DNA of 64,000 nucleotides from Thermoplasmata archaeon (GTDB taxonomy: Archaea; Thermoplasmatota; Thermoplasmata; Thermoplasmatales; Thermoplasmataceae). Each line of letters starts with the position of its first letter. The stretch's first letter is position 1. The translations under genes and the position numbers were made by a program. Shown here one piece after another: positions 35,683 to 44,328 of the stretch. The notes below the pieces were generated by a model. It was not told the origin of the DNA. It did no database searches and worked only from the letters and a program-made list of their open reading frames with translations. The stretch is from positions 1 to 64,000 of the forward strand of contig JAJYVJ010000002.1 in assembly GCA_021792045.1 (NCBI GenBank), in the 5' to 3' direction.

Positions 35683-35691
35683 TCTTGCTAT

Positions 35692-37302
35692 CTATTGAAT
35701 TATAGCATCAAGATTAAGTTCTGCCATTGCTACAGGGTTTGTAAGTTCAAATTTTTCCAGAAGGGCAGGGTGTATCTCTCCGATGATGCCGATCTCTTTT
35801 CCGTCAACGGAAAGAGATCCCGTCCGTCCCTGTATGAAGCCATAGCAACTGGTCTGTGCAATATCAGTCCTTTGAATGTTCAACCTGGAGAGAAATGGAT
35901 CAACTATCCTCTTTATTTCAGAGAATCCTGCCTTAGAATTTGTAATGCCTATGCATAGGTGTGTTTTTTCATTCATGTTAATTACTACCTTCCCTATTTC
36001 AAATGTTTCCTGTGGCAATTTCCTCCTCTTGTTCAACTTGAAAAAGTCAAGCATTCCAAAAATTAATCGATCCCTTGGGATGCTATAATCCAAACTCTTG
36101 GGATTTACGACTTCAACATCACCGGAATAACTAGCCCCCTGGTAATAAGCGGATGGTGACAAGAAAAATGTTTGGATTTCCTGGAGTCCGAAGCCTACTA
36201 GAAGATCCCGTATATTCTCTTTCCATTCCGATTCTTTTGACGCGGATCCGACTGTGCTCAATTGCGGTTTCCTGCTTGCAATATTGTCGTATCCGTAAGC
36301 CTTTCCGATGTCCTCTATAACATCCACAGCTCCCATCGCATCAATCCTTGATCCCTTAACAAAGACTGAGAATCCGCGTGGATTTTTCTCAACTATATAG
36401 CCCATTCTTTTCAACGCACCGATAGTTTCTGTGTCTGTAAGCCTGGTCCCGAGGACACTCTCGGCTTCGGCGCGAGAAATAAACACCTTACGATCGTTGT
36501 AAGAAAGGAGTTCTTTTTGGTACCCTCCATCCTGTTCCACCTTGTGCAGCTTGAAGCCGACAGAACCAAGGTAATTCGCAAGCAGGTAGTAAGCGGAACG
36601 TGTGGATGGCCAATCATTGCCTGTTATGTCAATGAATATGTCACTGGTCATTTCCGAGATCTTTGAGGCATTTCCGTTCACTATCGGGGGCATGGAAAGT
36701 ACGTTATCATTTGAATCCAAAATGAGGGGGACATAGTTCATGTCCGGGATCAGGTGCCGGAATTCCTTACCAAGTTCGTGGTTGTTCAATATATCTCCAG
36801 GTGTTCCTGTAATTTTTTCATCGTATGTCGTGAATGATATCTCATTAAGTCTTGCAGAAATATAACGGAAAGGTGTCTTGAGCTTCCTAAGGTCGTGTAT
36901 TCCTATGGCAAATTTCGATCTGTTTTTCCCTATCGTTTGATGCAGCTTTTCTTGGTAATCTATGATTTCATTGAACCTGTCGCCGAGTGTTGAGCCATTG
37001 GCCCAGAAACATAATATGTATCTTCTTAGCCTTAGAGCCTTTTCAGATACATGAAGGGATATTGCTGGCGGTTTAAATGCTATTGAAGAAAGGTTTTCTG
37101 GATTCTTGAAAATTCTTATTGCATCAAACATTGTTGAAAAGGAATAAAGATCAGGTCTGTCAGGATTTAATTCGATCTTGACAGCATCTGAAGAGACATC
37201 AATCGAAAAACCAATTATACCCGAGAACCAGATTAGTTCATCAGGGGCGTTATCGCCAAATCGGCGTTTGAGATCTGAAATATTTTCACGAATTACAACC
37301 AT
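35692..37302 (-). CDS. pheT: phenylalanyl-tRNA synthetase beta chain
   Basis: A 536-residue archaeal/eukaryote-type beta chain, which makes a tetramer with the alpha chain (not encoded here). The N-terminal B3/B4 region, including IELNPDRPDLYSFSTMFDAIRIF, edits mischarged Tyr-tRNA; the B5 DNA-binding-like fold contains ISRAEAESVLGTRLTDTETI and VIEDIGKAYGYDNI; the C-terminal catalytic-like domain holds VVNPKSLDYSIPRDRLI and LCIGITNSK. AAATAAAT ends 25 bases before the ATG. It converges on hemA with 9 bases between the stops. Confidence 0.94.
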   Translation of the reverse strand: MVVIRENISDLKRRFGDNAPDELIWFSGIIGFSIDVSSDAVKIELNPDRPDLYSFSTMFDAIRIFKNPENLSSIAFKPPAISLHVSEKALRLRRYILCFWANGSTLGDRFNEIIDYQEKLHQTIGKNRSKFAIGIHDLRKLKTPFRYISARLNEISFTTYDEKITGTPGDILNNHELGKEFRHLIPDMNYVPLILDSNDNVLSMPPIVNGNASKISEMTSDIFIDITGNDWPSTRSAYYLLANYLGSVGFKLHKVEQDGGYQKELLSYNDRKVFISRAEAESVLGTRLTDTETIGALKRMGYIVEKNPRGFSVFVKGSRIDAMGAVDVIEDIGKAYGYDNIASRKPQLSTVGSASKESEWKENIRDLLVGFGLQEIQTFFLSPSAYYQGASYSGDVEVVNPKSLDYSIPRDRLIFGMLDFFKLNKRRKLPQETFEIGKVVINMNEKTHLCIGITNSKAGFSEIKRIVDPFLSRLNIQRTDIAQTSCYGFIQGRTGSLSVDGKEIGIIGEIHPALLEKFELTNPVAMAELNLDAIIQ

Positions 37303-37399
37303 TTCAAAGACTATAGCTATGGATGTTATTTATTTTGTCCTTGAAAGACATTGATATGCTTTGGAGAAACGGCAAAATTATATTTTCCCGGAAGTGAAA

Positions 37400-37729
37400 T
37401 TATTCTATTCCCCCTTCCTTGGAAATCTCTCCTATCTCCTTGTTCATCCTGTTGAGTGTGTAATCTCTCAGAATTACCCTGATAAGATCATCTAGGGATA
37501 TTGCTGTACCCTGATCCAGATCTTTTTCGAGATCCTGGATCATCCTCTTTGGTAGCACAAGGTCGATCTTTGTCGTTGGGCCTTTCCTGTAGTTTCGCTC
37601 TATGAACTCATCTATCGCACGCCTGACTATGTCGGAAACATTCTCATACTGGAAACTCTCTACAAGATCCTCCAGCTGGTCCATAGTCTCCTTCGAAACT
37701 CTTACCGTGATCCTATATGGAACTGACAA
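37400..37729 (-). CDS. double ribbon-helix-helix (CopG/NikR-like) DNA-binding protein
   Basis: A 109-residue protein with two successive ribbon-helix-helix-like units: YRITVRVSKETMDQLEDLVES with VSDIVRRAIDEFIER, then TKIDLVLPKRMIQDLEKDL with LDDLIRVILRDYTLN. One chain could thus form an intramolecular RHH fold, which normally needs a dimer. The TTG start at 37729 has GGTGA upstream. A palindrome TGTCT-GACA-AGACA (37775-37788) lies 46 bases upstream, between this gene and the divergent carbonic-anhydrase-like gene, and could be its operator. Confidence 0.77.
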   Translation of the reverse strand: MSVPYRITVRVSKETMDQLEDLVESFQYENVSDIVRRAIDEFIERNYRKGPTTKIDLVLPKRMIQDLEKDLDQGTAISLDDLIRVILRDYTLNRMNKEIGEISKEGGIE

Positions 37730-37774
37730 TTTCTCACCTTTTTATTCAGTAGTACAATTTGCGCTTGATTGATA

Positions 37775-37788
37775 TGTCTGACAAGACA
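37775..37788. promoter_or_regulatory. inverted repeat between RHH regulator and LbH protein genes
   Basis: TGTCT-GACA-AGACA, a 5-4-5 inverted repeat, sits in the divergent promoter region just upstream of the AT-rich TATATTATATAA (37790-37801). A role as RHH operator is inferred from position only. Confidence 0.35.
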
Positions 37789-37867
37789 ACTATATTATAT
37801 AAGCTTTATGAATTATTTTACATATATGGCACAAATAAGATAATAAGGGAGAATGTGATAAATAACT

Positions 37868-38404
37868 ATGTCAATAAAAATTGGACGTGACTGCTTCATA
37901 GCAGACAGCGCTGCCATAATTGGCGACGTTGAAATAGGGGATAGAGTTGCAATAATGGACAGTGCAGTAATAAGGGGAGATCTCGCGAAAATAACCATAG
38001 GAAACGACACCAACGTGCAGGACAACGTCACAATACACTGTGATGAGAACGATCCAACAATAATCGGGAACAATGTATCAATTGGGCATAACGCAGTTGT
38101 TCACGGGTGTATTATTGGCGACAGTGTCTTGCTTGGAATGAGCTCCGTTGTGATGAATCGTGCAAATATAGCCAGTGGATCGGTGGTCGGGGCTGGTGCT
38201 CTCGTTACTGAAGGATTCAAATGTAGTCCAGAAAGCCTTATTGTAGGTGTCCCTTCAAAAGTTATAAGATCTAACGACAAAAAATTGCTGGAATATGCAA
38301 AAGAAAACGCTCGATCTTACGGCGAGTTAAGAAAAGGCTACATTGCTGGAAAGTTCGAGAAACTGTATGGGCACCAGACAAGAAAAGGGAAATCTGGTAA
38401 GTGA
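37868..38404 (+). CDS. gamma-class carbonic anhydrase-like hexapeptide-repeat protein
   Basis: A 178-residue left-handed beta-helix protein (LbH) of the gamma carbonic anhydrase/PaaY group. Repeats of the form [IV]GDxxxI run from about residue 15 to 130 (AAIIGDVEIGDRVAIMDSAVIRGD). Metal-ligand histidines are likely in VTIHCDENDPT and IGHNAVVHGCIIGD; the usual arginine and aspartate are in VIRGDL. It may hydrate CO2 or bind acyl-CoA. GGGAGAATGTGAT before the ATG is the ribosome-binding site, and the promoter is about 70 bases upstream, so this transcript has a leader, unlike most here. Confidence 0.85.
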   Translation: MSIKIGRDCFIADSAAIIGDVEIGDRVAIMDSAVIRGDLAKITIGNDTNVQDNVTIHCDENDPTIIGNNVSIGHNAVVHGCIIGDSVLLGMSSVVMNRANIASGSVVGAGALVTEGFKCSPESLIVGVPSKVIRSNDKKLLEYAKENARSYGELRKGYIAGKFEKLYGHQTRKGKSGK

Positions 38405-38571
38405 TCAGGAAGGTCAATGAACTCGCAATGAAGGTGATTATGGGTGGGTGTGCGTCTAAGGTGAAAACCAGTGCGACCATGCATCAATTTTGAAGAAAAT
38501 TTAACGAAAACATAAAAGGAGTTATTTACAAAATATCATTTCGTAAATTGCGTGTGAGATGATCGCGGTAG

Positions 38572-38579
38572 GTATAATA
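38572..38579 (+). promoter_or_regulatory. TATA box of the TPR-M50 operon
   Basis: GTATAATA ends 24 bases before the TTG at 38604, supporting a leaderless TTG start for the long TPR protein. Confidence 0.45.
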
Positions 38580-38603
38580 ACGATAAAGAATATCATGTAA
38601 TCA

Positions 38604-41600
38604 TTGTCTAACTCCGCTTTGACTAAGAAAAATACGAAATTGATTAAGCGCCTGATAGGTGAGTTGCAAGCCGCATCGTCAATAGACGAGAACGCAATAT
38701 ATAAAGAGATAGCCGGTGCGATGCTTACATTTACATCTATAGAAGATAAGGGAAAGGCGGCTGTGCTTACAGGTTACTTGAACGATGTATTCTCCCTCTT
38801 GAAGGAAAAATTTCACGATAAGTACCTCGCGATTGTCACGAACCTTTATTCGCTATCCTCATCCAATCCGTTGATCATTGCCAACATGATTGATGTTTTT
38901 GCCGAGCAGAAAAATTTCTCAGCTATAGTTGATCTGTTCAGCAAAAACTCTGAACTGGAAATAACACCCCACATCATAGAGATTTTAAGGAATATGTGCG
39001 ACAGTGCAAAGAACTGCTCCATGGCTGCATCCCTTATATCCGCCAGGGGAATTTACGATGGGTTAATACTGGAAAAATGTTCTCAGTTCTGTAAATCAAA
39101 GGTTTTGGAAGATGTGCTGAGAAGCTATTCCGCCGTTAAAGAAGACAGGACAAGATTATTGGTGTTAAAATTTTTCTGGGATAAACTCGATGACGCTAAG
39201 CCCAAGCTAGATCTCATAGAACTCTTGCTTTCAGCAAATTCCGAGGATCTTGAATCCTACATAAAGTCTTTTCCTCTGGAGCAGCTTAGAACGCAAGAAG
39301 AATGCGAACAAGCATCTCAGGTTTTTAAACGGTCCGGGGACACCGAGATTCTTGAAAGTGTGATCAACAAATGCTTACTCATTTCCCCTGACAATGCCAT
39401 GATTTTGAAGGCAGACGCCGGTATTAAATACGCTAAAGGGGAAAGAAATAAAGCTCTAAAAATTTACAGGCAGATTCTTAAATCAGCTCCAAAGGATCAG
39501 GAAGTCCTTCAGAACGTAATAGACATAACATTCAGTGAGGGGCTGTACAGGGAATGTCTCAGTTTGATTGATAATACAGACATATTGCAGATAAAGGAGA
39601 ATAATAAAATCACCGCCATAGAATGTAAAATCAACCTGCTGGAATTTCAGGACGCCTTACATAATCTTGAATCTGCCCTTGCGGCTTCACCTGATAATTT
39701 GAAGCTTCTCACCTTAAAATTGGACGTTTCAGAAAAGATTGGAAGAATTCTGGAAAGCTACGAAACAGCAAGGAGAATCGTTGAGCTCGATCCTGCAAAT
39801 GTCTCCGCAATCAACTATTTGTGCAAATATTACGTCGATCGGAGAGAATTCGAAAAACTGGCGGAGCTTCTTGGATCAATAGATAATATTCCAGGAAATT
39901 TCCGTGCATTCTATGCGGGTTCTCTTATATTCGAAAACAAAATAAAAGAGGCAATTAAGGTTACGCAGGGCGACCCTGAATTATTGCTTGATGGATTTGT
40001 ACTCGACGCAATATATGCCAAAGTAACAGATTCTGTTTCCCTTAATCAGCTTTCTGAGATAAGTAGTAAACTGGACGGCGGTGCACCGGAGTTTAAGCTC
40101 TTAGTTGATGCGCTCTATGGCCGCCCCGTAAGGTACGTCAATCGTGAGGACATGGCGATGCATACATCGTCATCAGCAGTTATGTACGTTATAATAAATT
40201 CATATTATGAAGACAATGTCGGAGTCCCAACTGACATAGTAAAAAGGCTTGCGCTTCCTGAATTTGAAAAATTGTATTCCGTGCAGAAGAGCATCAAGGA
40301 AATCAGAAATGGGATGAAACCAGAGACTCTATTTGATCTTTCCGATTTGGGGTATCCGGTTTGCAATGTCCTTCTGGATATGGGTATGACGGGCCAATGT
40401 GAACAGCTCTTTTCCAGTGTAAGGTCCGATAAGAATAATGTGCACTATATGTATGTTTCTGCCAGAATCCTTGCTGCAAAAAAACAAATTGGCGAGGCAG
40501 AAAGGATTCTAACCAACCTTAGACAGATTATCGATAGTTTAAAATTCTCAAAGATTCTTCTACTTTTGGACATTGAAAAAGGGGCCAAAGATGAATTTTA
40601 CAAGACCCTTGCCGACATGAAAAAGGAAGGAGGTATTGTAGATAACGACATTGAAGCAATCCGAAAAGCTATAGAGCAGGCAAATCGCTGGGATTTCGCT
40701 GAAGTTGTGATCGGTCTCTTCGGATCCGAAGTGTCGGAGTCCCCTGCTATTCTGAGAATGAACAGGGATTTTTCGCTTCACTCTAATGAGCTTGAAAAAG
40801 CTCTGGAACTTTCGGGAAAGATCATGTCATCCGAGAATTTTTCTCCAGACGATTTAAAAATACATGTCAGCCTGATGGAGACTGCGTACAACACCAAAGA
40901 TATATTGAAATTGCTGGAGAATATTGAGAAAAAACATAACGATCCGGAGATAGAAGCTATAATCGGGGACCTATATTATAAAGATAAGCTGTTCAGCAAA
41001 GCTTATCTGTACTACTCAAAGGCGAAGGATCTTGGCTACGATATGAGTCGGTCCAGGAACTTCGCTGAGGTTCTGTTGGAGATGAAAAAATATGACGAAG
41101 CGTTAGCAATTTTGCAAATCTGTCAGGATTCACTTTTGCTTTCGCGGCTATATTATGAAACCTCAAACATCTCTGGAATAATACAGTTGATTCAAAAACT
41201 TCGGCCGACAGACAATAATTTTGGTGAGGTAATGGATTTTATAGTCGAGAATTTCTGGAGCAACCCTGAAGTCCGTTATGAGCTGATAAAATACTACATA
41301 GACGGGGAATATGACATTCTCGGGTCAAAGATCGTAAGAAAATGTCTTAGCGTAGACGATATAAAGACTGCGCTCGGAATTGCGAAGGACCTGTATGGTA
41401 AGCAACCAACAAATGAAAATGCGATTCTTTATTCTCACGCGCTTTACTCATCAGGAGAGAAGAATGAGGCAAAGCGAGTTCTAACAAAAGCGTTGAAGAA
41501 AACTCAGGAAGGGAAACCTAGGATCAATATCCTAAGATCGCTATACTCTTTCCTGCACGAAGATCGTGACACTGATTCTATACTCTCTCTTTACTGGGAA

Positions 41601-42284
41601 AACCCGGACAGTGTAGATGTTGAAATACTGAAGATTGTCATAGACAGTTACATGAGCGCTGGCATGGTTAGCGAAGCAGAAGGTTTAGCGGACAGGTTTT
41701 ATGAATCTATACTGGACAGAGGTACGTACTCAGATATAAAGGCGAATATAAGCAAGAGGAAGGAACTTATAGAAACCGTTGGATATGTGACTAAAGTTCT
41801 AAAAGAGGAGTATGTTCAGAAGAAGAAGTTTAGCTCAAACGAAGAATTTTATACTGCAGATGTACCGATAGAGAAGATAGCAGAAGTGAAGAAATTTCTC
41901 AGGAAAAAACCGGAAATTGGAGAGTTAAGTACTGAAAATCTGGAGTCACTTTCAGCTGAAATTATACACAAACTGGTTAGGAATGAAAATCTTAAGGAAC
42001 TTCCGGATCTCACAATCTATCTCATATACCACTATATGGAAGGTGGCGATCCAATACTTGCAAAGAATCTCTATTTCTACATAAAAGACGTTGCCCAGCA
42101 GCAAAGGATCCCAGTTGTTGACGATGCGGAACTTAAGAAACTCACCAAGATTGCGATGAAGAAATATATACCATTGAATCCGATTATGATGTCCTCGGAG
42201 CTGGGCACAGGGATATCAAAAGCCATGGATATTATTACCTTGATACGCTATCTCTCAGAAATTGGCAACGGAAGTGAAGAATGA
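38604..42284 (+). CDS. very long TPR-repeat protein, in operon with membrane protease
   Basis: A 1226-residue soluble protein made almost wholly of helical pairs. Clear tetratricopeptide repeats appear near residues 270-310 (KGERNKALKIYRQILKSAPK), 365-400 (SYETARRIVELDPANVSAIN), 775-850 (FSKAYLYYSKAKDLGYD; KKYDEALAILQIC) and 940-970 (SSGEKNEAKRVLTKALKK); the rest looks like diverged repeats. No signal peptide, membrane helix or catalytic motif was found, so it is probably a cytosolic scaffold. The start is TTG, supported by the box at 38572. Its stop directly touches the start of the M50-like protease gene, so the two should be made together. Confidence 0.8.
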   Translation: MSNSALTKKNTKLIKRLIGELQAASSIDENAIYKEIAGAMLTFTSIEDKGKAAVLTGYLNDVFSLLKEKFHDKYLAIVTNLYSLSSSNPLIIANMIDVFAEQKNFSAIVDLFSKNSELEITPHIIEILRNMCDSAKNCSMAASLISARGIYDGLILEKCSQFCKSKVLEDVLRSYSAVKEDRTRLLVLKFFWDKLDDAKPKLDLIELLLSANSEDLESYIKSFPLEQLRTQEECEQASQVFKRSGDTEILESVINKCLLISPDNAMILKADAGIKYAKGERNKALKIYRQILKSAPKDQEVLQNVIDITFSEGLYRECLSLIDNTDILQIKENNKITAIECKINLLEFQDALHNLESALAASPDNLKLLTLKLDVSEKIGRILESYETARRIVELDPANVSAINYLCKYYVDRREFEKLAELLGSIDNIPGNFRAFYAGSLIFENKIKEAIKVTQGDPELLLDGFVLDAIYAKVTDSVSLNQLSEISSKLDGGAPEFKLLVDALYGRPVRYVNREDMAMHTSSSAVMYVIINSYYEDNVGVPTDIVKRLALPEFEKLYSVQKSIKEIRNGMKPETLFDLSDLGYPVCNVLLDMGMTGQCEQLFSSVRSDKNNVHYMYVSARILAAKKQIGEAERILTNLRQIIDSLKFSKILLLLDIEKGAKDEFYKTLADMKKEGGIVDNDIEAIRKAIEQANRWDFAEVVIGLFGSEVSESPAILRMNRDFSLHSNELEKALELSGKIMSSENFSPDDLKIHVSLMETAYNTKDILKLLENIEKKHNDPEIEAIIGDLYYKDKLFSKAYLYYSKAKDLGYDMSRSRNFAEVLLEMKKYDEALAILQICQDSLLLSRLYYETSNISGIIQLIQKLRPTDNNFGEVMDFIVENFWSNPEVRYELIKYYIDGEYDILGSKIVRKCLSVDDIKTALGIAKDLYGKQPTNENAILYSHALYSSGEKNEAKRVLTKALKKTQEGKPRINILRSLYSFLHEDRDTDSILSLYWENPDSVDVEILKIVIDSYMSAGMVSEAEGLADRFYESILDRGTYSDIKANISKRKELIETVGYVTKVLKEEYVQKKKFSSNEEFYTADVPIEKIAEVKKFLRKKPEIGELSTENLESLSAEIIHKLVRNENLKELPDLTIYLIYHYMEGGDPILAKNLYFYIKDVAQQQRIPVVDDAELKKLTKIAMKKYIPLNPIMMSSELGTGISKAMDIITLIRYLSEIGNGSEE

Positions 42285-42893
42285 TTGCGCTATGAAGCGG
42301 ATTCCACAAAAAAGGAAATAGAAGACCTGGGCATCGCTGTTCTCGCTCTCACATTCGCATTCACGGTTTCGTCGTATGCCGATTATAGGTATCATCCACC
42401 TGCAGGTATCGCAATTACCATACTAGTTTACAGCTTCATTGCGGTGATCGTTGCTATGCTGTTCCATGAACTTGCTCACCGGCAGGTTGCCAGAAAATAT
42501 GGCGGTTACGCCAGGTTCAAACTGTGGCCGATAGGTGTTCTCATTTCAGTTATAATATCTATGCTTGGTTTTGTTATAGCAGTTACCGGAGCAGTAAACA
42601 TCGGTGGAATATATGACAGAGAGAGAATGGGAAAAATAGCACTTGCTGGCCCCGCGTCTAACCTGGTTTTTGGGATAGTTTTCTTTATCCTTGCTATTGT
42701 GACTCCTGCGTATTTTCAGTTCTCAGCACTCTTTGTATTTCTCAGCAGAATAAACTTTTACATTGGGACATTCAATATGATACCATTTGGTCCGCTGGAT
42801 GGGGGAAAGGTTCTGGCATGGAACATGCGTAATTTTGCTGTAGTTTTCATAATATCTCTGTTTGGGGCGATACTTTCATTTGTATACCTGTAG
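42285..42893 (+). CDS. M50 (site-2 protease-like) membrane metalloprotease
   Basis: A 202-residue intramembrane zinc protease. Helix 2 carries the active site FHELAHRQVARKYGG (His61, Glu62, His65), and the later motif NMIPFGPLDGGKV supplies the aspartate ligand, a variant of NPxDG. About five hydrophobic helices are present, with no PDZ or CBS domain: the minimal archaeal S2P layout. Substrates are typically membrane-bound regulators. It begins with TTG on the base after the TPR stop, so translation must be coupled. The TPR protein could deliver or sense substrates. Confidence 0.85.
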   Translation: MRYEADSTKKEIEDLGIAVLALTFAFTVSSYADYRYHPPAGIAITILVYSFIAVIVAMLFHELAHRQVARKYGGYARFKLWPIGVLISVIISMLGFVIAVTGAVNIGGIYDRERMGKIALAGPASNLVFGIVFFILAIVTPAYFQFSALFVFLSRINFYIGTFNMIPFGPLDGGKVLAWNMRNFAVVFIISLFGAILSFVYL

Positions 42894-43032
42894 AGATCAT
42901 TTTATATTTTACAAAGCTGAAACGGAACCAAATGTTTTTCACCCCCACTCTACACGTAATTTCCTCGATAATGTACCCTTGACCTATGGTTTTTGGAAGA
43001 TATTTTCTCAATGATTACGATAATCCCCACAT

Positions 43033-43590
43033 ATGCGCCTCATTAAATTGGTTGATAGTATCATAATGCGGGAAATGTATACCGATGTCAAATGCGCAAT
43101 ATCAAACAATAGACCGCAGTTGGCTATTATTGCTCTTTTTGCGTACTCGGAAATGATTGGCGGGATATGGAGAATAGTACATGGTGAGGAAGAGAATGTT
43201 GTATTCGGGAAGGGTCAATCCAACAAGAATTTTGCATCATACATATCAATGTCCGGCAAAAAATACTCTGGAATTAACAGTAGGGAAATTTATAGAATAA
43301 TTCGAGGTGGGCTTGTTCACAGATATTTGATAAGGGAAACAGCAACAGTGAAGATAAATCCTGATGATCCTATGAACAGGAATCCTGGCGTCCAGTCACA
43401 GGCCATAATCTTTCGCGGTTCAAAGATCGAGTTTGATATCAATGCTTATTTTCTGGATTTGAGGAAAAGCGTAACAGAACTGAGAAGGGACATTATCCGA
43501 AAAAATCTTGCAGATGTTACATTTGCAGAAGATATCGGTAAGTCAAACTATCTGGTGCTTGGCAAAAGAAGGGCCAAACCAGGTAATTGA
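43033..43590 (+). CDS. uncharacterised protein
   Basis: A 185-residue soluble protein of mixed helix and strand. The N-terminal half contains RPQLAIIALFAYSEMIGGIWR and GKGQSNKNFASYISM; the middle has REIYRIIRGGLVHRYLIRET, and the C-terminal helix is basic. The pattern resembles small proteins of unknown function that include a conserved RGGLVHRY segment, but I cannot name a family. Single gene between the M50 protease and the zinc finger gene. Confidence 0.65.
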   Translation: MRLIKLVDSIIMREMYTDVKCAISNNRPQLAIIALFAYSEMIGGIWRIVHGEEENVVFGKGQSNKNFASYISMSGKKYSGINSREIYRIIRGGLVHRYLIRETATVKINPDDPMNRNPGVQSQAIIFRGSKIEFDINAYFLDLRKSVTELRRDIIRKNLADVTFAEDIGKSNYLVLGKRRAKPGN

Positions 43591-43703
43591 ACATTTGTTG
43601 TTAGCATTTAGTTCATCCGGGGAAGTTCTCGCAAGAGTTATATATTTTCCAAATATAAGCGCAGGTAAACAATCATAACAAAATGTTGTTTTAAGTGGTA
43701 ATA

Positions 43704-43871
43704 ATGCAAACAAAAGAAACTTGCACTTCATGCGGTGTTGGGCTCGTGGATAAGGGATATTCTATTTTCCTCTGCCCAAATTGTGGGAATGAACTGATAG
43801 GCAGATGTAAAGAATGCAGGGAACACTCTACAAAATATGTGTGCCCATCCTGTAATTTTGTTGGGCCGTAG
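43704..43871 (+). CDS. small double zinc-ribbon protein next to EF-1beta
   Basis: A 55-residue protein with four CxxC knuckles: CTSCG, CPNCG, CKEC and CPSCN, giving two zinc sites. It resembles the small archaeal zinc finger proteins often encoded just before elongation factor 1-beta (for example the HVO_2753 type in haloarchaea, which was studied as a regulator of swarming and biofilm formation). Its stop is 9 bases from the ATG of the EF-1beta gene, and GGTAATA precedes its own ATG. Co-transcription with EF-1beta suggests a translation-linked role, which remains inference. Confidence 0.82.
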   Translation: MQTKETCTSCGVGLVDKGYSIFLCPNCGNELIGRCKECREHSTKYVCPSCNFVGP

Positions 43872-43880
43872 GGGAATTTT

Positions 43881-44147
43881 ATGGGAGACGTAATGGTGGT
43901 ATTGAAGGTCCTTCCAGAGGATTCCGATGTTGATATGTCAGATCTGGAAAATAAGATAAGGACAACTCTGAAGGAAGTATGCGAAGTAAACAGCGCTGAA
44001 ATTCAGGAAGTGGCCTTTGGGCTCAAAGCAATAAGACTTCAGGTTATAGTACCTGATGAAGAGGGAAAGATAGATCTTGTTGAATCACTGATCTCCAAGA
44101 TAGATAAGGTTGGGCAGGTCGACACCGAAGAGGTCACCTTGGTCTGA
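43881..44147 (+). CDS. ef1b: elongation factor 1-beta (aEF-1beta)
   Basis: An 88-residue guanine-nucleotide exchange factor for EF-1alpha, cytosolic. It consists only of the catalytic alpha/beta sandwich: MGDVMVVLKVLPEDSDVDMS at the start, EIQEVAFGLKAIRLQVIVPDEEG in the middle and TEEVTLV at the end, matching archaeal EF-1beta (85-92 residues). GGGGAATTTT before the ATG is a weak ribosome-binding site. It is in an operon with the zinc finger gene. Confidence 0.93.
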   Translation: MGDVMVVLKVLPEDSDVDMSDLENKIRTTLKEVCEVNSAEIQEVAFGLKAIRLQVIVPDEEGKIDLVESLISKIDKVGQVDTEEVTLV

Positions 44148-44281
44148 CTACTCAATATTTTTGAGGAATCTTAGTCCTTCGGCCTATTGCATAAACATTT
44201 GGGTAAAGTTGTTATTTTTTATTGGTGATGTTGCGTTTAGAACTACATTATCATTACAAACAGAAAAAATATGCCCCATGG

Positions 44282-44320
44282 AATATAAAACCATTGGTCC
44301 ATAATAGTGGACCAGGTGAT
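44282..44320 (+). promoter_or_regulatory. promoter with long palindrome before the membrane glycosyltransferase
   Basis: AATATAAA (44282-44289), then TGGTCCA-TAATAG-TGGACCA (44295-44314), a perfect 7-6-7 inverted repeat that covers the predicted transcription start, then AGGTGAT (44314-44320) as ribosome-binding site. The repeat is a strong operator candidate or could form a hairpin at the 5' end of the mRNA. Confidence 0.5.
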
Positions 44321-44328
44321 AGAAACAC

